From Pedosphaera sp. (lineage in GTDB: Bacteria; Verrucomicrobiota; Verrucomicrobiae; Limisphaerales; Pedosphaeraceae), in contig JAQGPB010000390.1 in the NCBI GenBank assembly GCA_028293265.1, forward strand, positions 1-6,650: DNA of 6,650 nt, given 5' to 3'. The position numbers and the translations under genes are program-made. The notes under the pieces were generated by a model, which made no database searches, was not told where the DNA came from, and worked only from the letters and a program-made list of their open reading frames with translations. Below, in pieces: positions 1-4,639 of this stretch. Numbering within the stretch: the stretch's first letter is position 1; each line of letters starts with the position of its first letter.

Positions 1-20
1 ACTTCAATGATGTCGCTCAT
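1..20 (-). CDS. Start of a downstream gene (N-terminal fragment only), possibly a glycogen-debranching enzyme
   Basis: Only the first six codons and two bases of a seventh are inside the window, reading MSDIIE followed by GT (so Val next). The ATG at 20..18 overlaps the TGA stop of the glycosyltransferase gene (19..17) in the classic ATGA arrangement. A GAGG ribosome binding site lies at 31..28, 7 bases upstream of the ATG. This makes it a real, translationally coupled start rather than a chance ATG. From memory, bacterial amylo-alpha-1,6-glucosidases often begin with a similar Met-x-Asp-Ile-Ile-x-Val stretch and are often found next to a family 4 glycosyltransferase of this kind. That identity is inference from seven residues and genomic habit, so only the presence of a gene start is well supported. 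Confidence 0.5.
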
Positions 21-1078
21 TTCACCACCTCGGCGCTCAATTTAGACAACGGCCGGGCATAATCCAACTGCTCATACACGGCAACATAATCTGCCGCCAT
101 TCGGGTTGCGGTAAACCGCTCTTCAAATATTTGCCGGCAGCGTCTCCGGCTCAGCCGGGGAATGCCGTCCAGGGCCCGGACGCCTTCCTCGACGTTTCGG
201 ATCACAAAGCCACCCGTCCCGTGCTCAATGATCTCCGGCACCGACCCTCGCAAACAGGCAATCACCGGCGTCCCGCACGCCAGCGCTTCAATCATTACCA
301 GGCCGAAAGGCTCGGGCCAGTCAATCGGGAACAGGAGCGCGAACGCGTTGCCCAGGAATTCATCCTTCCCGGCTTCCCCGATTTCCCCGATGAATTCAAT
401 GTCCTTCCCGTTGAGCAGCGGTTTGATGATCGTTTCAAAGTACTCCCGGTCCTGGTTGCCTATCTTTGCCGCGATTTTGAGCGGCAGTCCTGCCCTTCTG
501 GCAATTTGAATGGCTTGGTCCACCCGCTTCTCCGGGCTTATGCGCCCAATGAAAGCCAGATAAGTGCCAGGCCGTTCGTGGAGTCTGTAGAGGTCCTTCG
601 GCAGACCGTGATAAACCGTGGCCTGCCAGTTGGCCTTGGGAAAAGGAAGGCGCTGGTGGTAGGAAATGGAAATGACCGGCTCGTCGCAAAATTCATGGAA
701 CAGATTGCGGAGATTCGGCAGCTCCAAGCACCCATGCAACGTCGTCACATGCGGCGTCCTCATGCGGCGCCACAATGGAAAACCGACATAATCAATGTGC
801 GAATGCACCACGTCAAACTCCCCCGCTTCCTGGAAAACCCGCTCTGCCAGATATACGTGGTCCGCCACCGGGTCCTCGATGCTCCTATCCAGGCGCAACG
901 CATGCCGGCATGCCGGACGCAATCCGGCCCGGGTGACCGAATCGCCGCTTGCATAGAGGGTCACTTCGTGGCCCAGTTTCACCAGCTCCTCCGTGAGATA
1001 CGATACTACCCGCTCCGTTCCCCCGTAATACTTCGGCGGCACACTCTCATAGAGCGGCGCTATTTGTGCGATTTTCAC
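17..1078 (-). CDS. Family 4 glycosyltransferase (GT-B fold), 353 aa
   Basis: Probable cytoplasmic retaining glycosyltransferase that moves a sugar from a nucleotide-sugar donor; donor and acceptor cannot be read from the sequence. The chosen start is GTG at 1078, where the protein begins (M)KIAQIAPLYE, the usual first beta strand of the family, with GGAGG 9 bases upstream. An ATG at 1156 in the same frame would add 26 residues unlike the family and skip that ribosome binding site. The N-terminal domain has the glycine loop YYGGTE (residues 17-22) and a VVHSHIDY strand. The C-terminal domain has GRISPEKR (178-185), with Arg179 and Lys184 as the expected donor-phosphate ligands, and PEPFGLVMIEA containing the E-x7-E pair Glu256/Glu264. 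The length is normal and no key residue is missing. The stop overlaps the next start by 4 bases, so the two genes form an operon. It is divergent from the trehalose gene. A role in glycogen, trehalose-related or exopolysaccharide metabolism is inferred from neighbours only. Confidence 0.9.
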   Translation of the reverse strand: MKIAQIAPLYESVPPKYYGGTERVVSYLTEELVKLGHEVTLYASGDSVTRAGLRPACRHALRLDRSIEDPVADHVYLAERVFQEAGEFDVVHSHIDYVGFPLWRRMRTPHVTTLHGCLELPNLRNLFHEFCDEPVISISYHQRLPFPKANWQATVYHGLPKDLYRLHERPGTYLAFIGRISPEKRVDQAIQIARRAGLPLKIAAKIGNQDREYFETIIKPLLNGKDIEFIGEIGEAGKDEFLGNAFALLFPIDWPEPFGLVMIEALACGTPVIACLRGSVPEIIEHGTGGFVIRNVEEGVRALDGIPRLSRRRCRQIFEERFTATRMAADYVAVYEQLDYARPLSKLSAEVVK

Positions 1079-1087
1079 CGTGAACTT

Positions 1088-1092
1088 CCTCC
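1088..1092 (-). promoter_or_regulatory. Ribosome binding site deciding the GTG start of the glycosyltransferase
   Basis: The minus strand reads GGAGG at 1092..1088, followed by 9 bases and then GTG AAA ATC at 1078. It supports the GTG start over the in-frame ATG at 1156. Confidence 0.75.
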
Positions 1093-1167
1093 AATTTCCC
1101 GCCCAACAGGCCCTTAGAAAACTGACACCGTTTCGGCTCACGTTCAACTGGAGCATGACAGAAATTA

Positions 1168-1173
1168 ATTATA
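1168..1173 (-). promoter_or_regulatory. Candidate -10 element for the glycosyltransferase operon
   Basis: A perfect TATAAT lies on the minus strand in an AT-rich island (1161-1175) within otherwise GC-rich sequence, about 90 bases upstream of the GTG start. No good -35 hexamer is present at 16-18 bases further upstream (the position holds AAAACC), so it is a one-box candidate. Transcription would start near 1161 and leave an untranslated leader of about 80 bases. Confidence 0.35.
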
Positions 1174-1255
1174 TAGCGATGCGGCGCGGGGGTTTTTTGG
1201 CTTTTGGCCAGGCTTGGGCGAGGGAGCAATGGCCGCAGCGCCCTGTGACCGGGCC

Positions 1256-1281
1256 AAAACGCAGCAGCTTCAGCGCGTTTT
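1256..1281. repeat. 7-bp inverted repeat with A-tract and T-tract (weak terminator-like dyad)
   Basis: AAAACGC (1256-1262) is complementary to GCGTTTT (1275-1281) across a 12-base loop, and one more T follows. The A-tract/stem/T-tract layout resembles a short bidirectional terminator, but the stem has only three G-C pairs and no gene ends nearby, so its function is doubtful. Confidence 0.25.
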
Positions 1282-1354
1282 TGCAAAGTCTGAACCTGCG
1301 CATGTCCGTGTCGGGGTGCGAATCAATTTTTGTAGGCCTCAACTGACTTTTAAT

Positions 1355-1383
1355 TCGACAAAACGCTCGAAATATGAAATAAT
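1355..1383 (+). promoter_or_regulatory. Candidate sigma70-type promoter pointing toward otsAB
   Basis: TCGACA (1355-1360, 5 of 6 to TTGACA) and AATAAT (1378-1383, 5 of 6 to TATAAT) are separated by exactly 17 bases within an AT-rich patch. Transcription would begin near 1390, over 500 bases before the trehalose gene. It would therefore make either a long structured leader or a separate small RNA. The call rests on the consensus match only. Confidence 0.35.
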
Positions 1384-1442
1384 CCATGTGCGTGGAAAAA
1401 AGGGGAACGCAACCTGGGGCGCCCATCGTGGTGCTCGCGAAA

Positions 1443-1463
1443 ACCAGCCTCATCCCGGCTGGT
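1443..1463. repeat. 7-bp perfect hairpin
   Basis: ACCAGCC (1443-1449) pairs with GGCTGGT (1457-1463) around a 7-base loop. On the plus strand the nearest T-run (1473-1476) is too far away for a normal intrinsic terminator. On the minus strand the stem is followed directly by TTT only. It lies about 55 bases after the predicted start of transcription from the 1355-1383 promoter, so it could be part of a leader or small RNA. Confidence 0.35.
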
Positions 1464-1563
1464 GAAATACCCTTTTGCTCCTTTGGAGGCGGCCCTCTTC
1501 CCTTCCCGCCACCCGCAGGCAGGGTACACCGCCCCCAAAGAACGCCCGGCCAACCAGCTTCTG

Positions 1564-1602
1564 TACAGGCTATTCGGGCTTATTCGGGCTTATTACAGGC
1601 TA
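1564..1602. repeat. Decamer tandem repeat framed by a 9-bp direct repeat
   Basis: TATTCGGGCT occurs twice back to back (1571-1590), followed by a third, diverged start (TATT at 1591). The block is bracketed by identical TACAGGCTA copies at 1564-1572 and 1594-1602. No open frame makes sense of it. The 10-bp period is close to one helical turn. It is either a slippage-prone repeat or a series of phased protein-binding sites. Confidence 0.6.
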
Positions 1603-1622
1603 ATCTGGAAATAAATATAGTC

Positions 1623-1677
1623 GGCCAAGCGCTAAAAAAGGCCAGTTCCCGCCTTTTGTCGTTTCCGTCGCTTGGCC
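1623..1677. repeat. Nested inverted repeat forming a 55-base hairpin
   Basis: The outer arms are a perfect 9-bp match: GGCCAAGCG (1623-1631) with CGCTTGGCC (1669-1677). Inside them a second perfect 7-bp stem, AAAAGGC (1636-1642) with GCCTTTT (1651-1657), closes an 8-base loop. The two stems are separated by 4 unpaired bases on the left and 11 on the right, giving an asymmetric internal loop. Two stacked perfect stems in 55 bases suggest a folded RNA element or a small palindromic repeat unit. The strand of action is not known. I do not recognise it as a named riboswitch or RNA family. Confidence 0.5.
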
Positions 1678-1716
1678 CATCCCGCCCTCAACCCTCAACC
1701 ACTTCGGGGCGGAGTT

Positions 1717-1746
1717 TCTCGCTAAATCTCGCTAAATCTCGCTAAA
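1717..1746. repeat. Three perfect tandem copies of a 10-bp unit
   Basis: TCTCGCTAAA is repeated three times without a mismatch at 1717-1726, 1727-1736 and 1737-1746. The sequence differs from the decamer repeat at 1571-1590, but the period is the same. It lies about 155 bases upstream of the trehalose gene. Confidence 0.75.
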
Positions 1747-1819
1747 TTTGGGCCCCCCACCCCAAAACCACCTGCCACAATGCTCAGAACGGACCAAAAA
1801 CCGATGTGCGCTCCCCGTG

Positions 1820-1835
1820 AATGTCCCCGGACATT
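1820..1835. promoter_or_regulatory. Operator-like palindrome upstream of otsAB
   Basis: AATGTCC (1820-1826) and GGACATT (1829-1835) form a perfect 7-bp dyad with a 2-base centre. It ends about 65 bases before the start codon and just upstream of the candidate -35 box, where a dimeric regulator could act. No assignment to a regulator family is possible from the sequence alone. Confidence 0.4.
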
Positions 1836-1841
1836 TGGACC

Positions 1842-1871
1842 TTGGACGCGGAATTGCGCGCGTGATAAATT
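1842..1871 (+). promoter_or_regulatory. Candidate proximal promoter of otsAB
   Basis: TTGGAC (1842-1847) could serve as a -35 box. It is followed at 18 bases by TAAATT (1866-1871), preceded by TG at 1863-1864 as in an extended -10; GATAAA at 1864-1869 is an alternative with a 16-base spacer. Both boxes match consensus only partly. The site fits a start of transcription shortly before the ribosome binding site at 1881-1886. Confidence 0.3.
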
Positions 1872-1880
1872 GATTTGAGA

Positions 1881-1886
1881 AAGGAG
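1881..1886 (+). promoter_or_regulatory. Ribosome binding site of otsAB
   Basis: AAGGAG is the only strong Shine-Dalgarno match near the gene. It sits 14 bases before the ATG at 1901, longer than usual, and 50 bases before the alternative ATG at 1937. A TTG at better spacing (1893) is out of frame. It therefore favours 1901 weakly. Confidence 0.5.
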
Positions 1887-1900
1887 TTGCCCTTGCCGGC

Positions 1901-4204
1901 ATGGTTTGCCCAGCCTGCAATCCGGTACGAAAAGAAATGGAAAGTACAATTTCACGTCTGGTCATCGTCTCCAACCGGCTGCCTTTTACGGTCTCCATGG
2001 CCGACGGAGAGCCGCGATTTACCGTCAGTTCGGGCGGACTGACCACCGGGTTGTGGAGCTATTTGCGGCATGCGTCCCAGCCGGGCAAAAATTTGGATTT
2101 TCTATGGCTGGGCTGGCCGGGATGCAGCGTGGCGCCGGAACACGAGGAAGCCATTCGCAAATATGCGCATGAAAATTTCCATGCGGCCCCGATTTTTTTG
2201 CCGGAGGAGCGCATGGACCGGTTTTATCACGGTTTTTGCAACAAGACGATCTGGCCGCTGTTTCATTATTTTCCGACACTGGCCCACAACGAGGAGGACT
2301 ACTGGCGGGAATATCGGGACGTGAATGAACTCTTCGGCGAGGCGCTCCTGAAGGTGCTGCGTCCCGGCGATCTCGTCTGGGTGCATGATTATCAATTGAT
2401 GCTCCTGCCACAAATGGTGCGCAAGCGGTTTCCCGACATGCCGGTCGGATTTTTTCTGCACATCCCCTTTCCGTCCTTCGAAATCTTCCGGCTGCTGCCG
2501 CGCGCGTGGCGGGAGGAAATCATCGAAGGTCTGCTCGGCGCGAGCCTGATCGGCTTTCACACGCACGACTATGCGCGTTACTTCCTGACGTCGGTGCTGC
2601 GCACACTCGGCTACGAACATCAGCTCGGCCGCCTGACGCTGCCGAATCACACGGTGAAGGTGGACACGTTTCCCATGGGCATAGATTTCGAAGGTTTTGC
2701 CCGTGCGGCGCAACTGCCGGAAACGACGGCGCGCGTCGGGCAGTTGCGCGCCAACTGCATCGGCCAGAAGGTCATTTTTTCCGTGGACCGGCTCGACTAC
2801 ACCAAGGGTCTCATCAACCGTTTGCGCGGCTACGACCTGTTCCTGAAAAAGAACCCGCACTGGCGCGGCAAGGTCGTTTTCATCATCTCGGTGGCGCCGT
2901 CCCGCATCGGGGTGGAAAGTTATCAAGCCATGAAGGAGGAACTGGAGCAAACCGTCGGCCGGATCATCGGCAAATACGGTGATGTGCATTGGACACCCCT
3001 GATTTACCAGTATCGGAACCTGCAGTTTGACGAAATCGTAGCGCTTTACCGCCTGTGCGACGTGGCCTTGATCACTCCGCTCCGCGACGGGATGAACCTG
3101 GTGGCCAAGGAATTCATCGCCTCGCGTACGGATCAGACCGGCGTGCTCATTCTCAGCGAAATGGCCGGCGCGGCCAAGGAAATGGGCGAAGCCCTGCTCA
3201 TCAATCCGTTTCATGGCGAGGACTTTGCGCGCGCACTGGAACAGGCCCTGACCATGCCCGTGGAGGACCAAATTCGGCGCAATCAACTCTTGCAGGAGCG
3301 GCTGCGCCGTTACGACGTGAACCGCTGGGCGGAGGATTTTCTGCAGGCCATGTCGGGCGCGCAAAACATGGAGGCGGCCCGTTGCGCCCGTGTTTTGGCG
3401 GGCAAGGCCCAGGTGGAATTGGTTCAGCGATATCGCCAGGCCGCCCGCCGCGCCTTGCTGCTGGATTACGACGGCACGCTGATGCCCTTGGTTGACCATC
3501 CGCGGATGGCGCGGCCGGATGGTGAGTTGTTGGATTTGCTGGCCACGTTGGGTGGAGACCCCGCCAATGAAGTGCTCGTTGTCAGCGGCAGGTCCCGGAG
3601 CGAGCTGGAGGCATGGCTGGGTCGGCTGCCCGTGGCGCTCGTGGCCGAACACGGCGTGTGGCTGCGGCGCAAAAATGAGCAGTGGCGCCTGCTCAACACC
3701 GTCACGACCGAGTGGAAGGAAGGGGTGCGCCCGATTCTTCAGCTCTACGTGGACCGCCTGCCGGGGGCGTCGCTGGAGGAAAAGGAATTTTCGCTCGCCT
3801 GGCATTATCGCCGGGCGGACCCGGAACAGGCCGCACAGCGTGCCCACGAATTGCTCGATGATCTTGCGGGCTATACGCGCAACATTGACGTGCAGGTGCT
3901 CGAAGGCCACAAGGTCATCGAAATTCGCAACACCGGCGCCAACAAAGGCACTGCGTCGCTGGACTGGATCGGCACCAGCGCGCCGGATTTCATTCTGGGA
4001 ATCGGTGATGACGGGACGGATGAAGACCTTTTCCGCGCCTTGCCTGAGGAAGCTTACTCCGTGCGCGTTGGCTTCGCGAACACGGCCGCGAAGTATCATC
4101 TCAGCAGCCAGTCAATGGTGCGGCGGGTGCTCCGGGAACTGGCGGAAGCCACCCGGAAAAAGCAATCTTCTCCCGAGCCATCATGGAAGCTTGAGCTTTC
4201 CTGA
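1901..4204 (+). CDS. otsAB: Bifunctional trehalose-6-phosphate synthase / trehalose-6-phosphate phosphatase, 767 aa
   Basis: Cytoplasmic enzyme carrying out both steps of the OtsAB pathway: glucose 6-phosphate plus UDP-glucose gives trehalose 6-phosphate, which is then dephosphorylated to trehalose. The synthase domain (GT20) spans about residues 18-490. It has SRLVIVSNRLP (18-28, Arg26), SSGGL (43-47), VHDYQLMLLP (from 161), DRLDYTKG (296-303) with Arg297 and Lys302, and DGMNLVAKEF (396-405). The last two motifs match E. coli OtsA Arg262/Lys267 and Asp361/Glu369 with a constant offset. The phosphatase domain (HAD) spans about 515-745, with the nucleophile motif LDYDGT (521-526, Asp522/Asp524) and the metal motif GDDGTDED (702-709). 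Both active sites look complete. Start: ATG 1901 gives an odd N-terminus (MVCPACNPVRKE); ATG 1937 (MESTISRLVIV) fits the family better but has a weak ribosome binding site. The gene is divergent from the glycosyltransferase. Confidence 0.95.
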   Translation: MVCPACNPVRKEMESTISRLVIVSNRLPFTVSMADGEPRFTVSSGGLTTGLWSYLRHASQPGKNLDFLWLGWPGCSVAPEHEEAIRKYAHENFHAAPIFLPEERMDRFYHGFCNKTIWPLFHYFPTLAHNEEDYWREYRDVNELFGEALLKVLRPGDLVWVHDYQLMLLPQMVRKRFPDMPVGFFLHIPFPSFEIFRLLPRAWREEIIEGLLGASLIGFHTHDYARYFLTSVLRTLGYEHQLGRLTLPNHTVKVDTFPMGIDFEGFARAAQLPETTARVGQLRANCIGQKVIFSVDRLDYTKGLINRLRGYDLFLKKNPHWRGKVVFIISVAPSRIGVESYQAMKEELEQTVGRIIGKYGDVHWTPLIYQYRNLQFDEIVALYRLCDVALITPLRDGMNLVAKEFIASRTDQTGVLILSEMAGAAKEMGEALLINPFHGEDFARALEQALTMPVEDQIRRNQLLQERLRRYDVNRWAEDFLQAMSGAQNMEAARCARVLAGKAQVELVQRYRQAARRALLLDYDGTLMPLVDHPRMARPDGELLDLLATLGGDPANEVLVVSGRSRSELEAWLGRLPVALVAEHGVWLRRKNEQWRLLNTVTTEWKEGVRPILQLYVDRLPGASLEEKEFSLAWHYRRADPEQAAQRAHELLDDLAGYTRNIDVQVLEGHKVIEIRNTGANKGTASLDWIGTSAPDFILGIGDDGTDEDLFRALPEEAYSVRVGFANTAAKYHLSSQSMVRRVLRELAEATRKKQSSPEPSWKLELS

Positions 4205-4306
4205 TCACCATCCATCTGAATGACACCCCTCTTTCACCCCGCCGCCGGTGATGACAAGCACGTGACATGGCTTGACTGCTTGCGCCTAATATCTGCAAGG
4301 CTATGC
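4205..4306. other. Short gap between convergent genes
   Basis: These 102 bases separate the stops of otsAB and the thioredoxin-like gene. A 5-bp dyad, TCACC (4234-4238) with GGTGA (4247-4251), is present but no T-run follows it on either strand. No convincing intrinsic terminator was found for either gene. Confidence 0.5.
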
Positions 4307-4639
4307 TCACAATTTTAGGAGCAGCACCTCCAGCCTGGAAACAATTGCACCTTTGGTTTCGATTCCAACGGTTCGATCACGCACCATGCCATCAGCGAAG
4401 TAAAGCATCGTCGGCAAAGTTTTAATAAAACAGAGCCTGGTCAGCTCCGGGTTTCTTTCCACATTGATCCTGGCAATGTTCATCCGGCCGCTGAATTCGG
4501 AAGCAACCTCCTCGATCATCGGCGCAAATTTTTTGGACAATTCGTCCCGCTCGGCAAGGAAGATCACCAAAACCGGCTGCTTTGAATTGAGAACTTCCGT
4601 TTTAAAATTCTGTTCATCAACCTCAATGGGCGTTTTCAT
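4307..4639 (-). CDS. Thioredoxin-fold protein lacking both active-site cysteines, 110 aa
   Basis: The full-length pattern is that of a classical thioredoxin, without need for gaps around the active site: VLVIFLAE (23-30) for the core strand, Pro40 in the FAPMIEEVA helix, NIARINVERNPEL (54-66) for the third strand, and the cis-proline loop TLPT (74-77, Pro76). Where thioredoxin has Trp-Cys-Gly-Pro-Cys at 31-35, this protein has Arg-Asp-Glu-Leu-Ser, and the buried Asp26 is Ile. The only cysteine is Cys70. It therefore cannot do dithiol/disulfide exchange; a binding, chaperone-like or scaffold role is inference. No signal peptide is visible, so it is probably cytoplasmic. Start: ATG 4639 with AGG at positions -8 to -6; an upstream in-frame ATG at 4687 would add 16 unrelated residues. 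It overlaps the end of the pump-channel gene by 17 bases in another frame, implying cotranscription and likely translational coupling. Confidence 0.8.
   Translation of the reverse strand: MKTPIEVDEQNFKTEVLNSKQPVLVIFLAERDELSKKFAPMIEEVASEFSGRMNIARINVERNPELTRLCFIKTLPTMLYFADGMVRDRTVGIETKGAIVSRLEVLLLKL

Larger units (their letters stand above)
1079..1900. other. Long intergenic region between divergent genes, no convincing gene
   Basis: About 820 bases separate the two divergent starts. Short open frames on both strands give low-complexity, Pro/Arg/Ser-rich translations with no recognisable family and no good ribosome binding site, so no gene is called. What it does hold is listed separately: a minus-strand -10 box (1168-1173), an A-tract/T-tract dyad (1256-1281), a plus-strand promoter-like pair (1355-1383), a 7-bp hairpin (1443-1463), a decamer tandem repeat (1564-1602), a nested 55-base hairpin (1623-1677), a second decamer tandem repeat (1717-1746), a palindrome (1820-1835), and a promoter and ribosome binding site for the trehalose gene (1842-1886). 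The density of symmetrical elements suggests a long structured leader, a small RNA locus or a regulatory spacer. Confidence 0.6.

Noticed and set aside
131..1117. 328-codon open frame on the plus strand over the glycosyltransferase
   Set aside because: It is the mirror of a well-supported GT4 gene; the translation is Arg/Pro/Gln-rich with no motif or ribosome binding site.
1386..1745. 119-codon open frame in the intergenic region
   Set aside because: Low-complexity Pro/Ser/Gly translation, no ribosome binding site, and it runs straight through the hairpins and decamer repeats, so it looks non-coding.
1564..1746. The repeats as a CRISPR array
   Set aside because: The units are only 10 bp, directly tandem with no spacers, and no cas genes are present.
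1747..1766. TTTGGG ... CCCAAA 6-bp dyad as a terminator
   Set aside because: No T-run follows on either strand and no gene ends nearby; it is probably chance in a C-rich patch.
2102..4099. 665-codon open frame on the minus strand inside otsAB
   Set aside because: It is antisense to a clearly functional gene, its translation shows no family pattern (many His/Arg/Gln), and it is explained by the GC-rich third positions of the true frame.
4234..4251. TCACC ... GGTGA dyad as terminator between the convergent genes
   Set aside because: The stem is only 5 bp and no T-tract follows on either strand.
4272..4292. TTGACT and TAATAT as a plus-strand promoter
   Set aside because: The boxes are only 9 bases apart, far too close, and the only gene to the right on that strand would be antisense.
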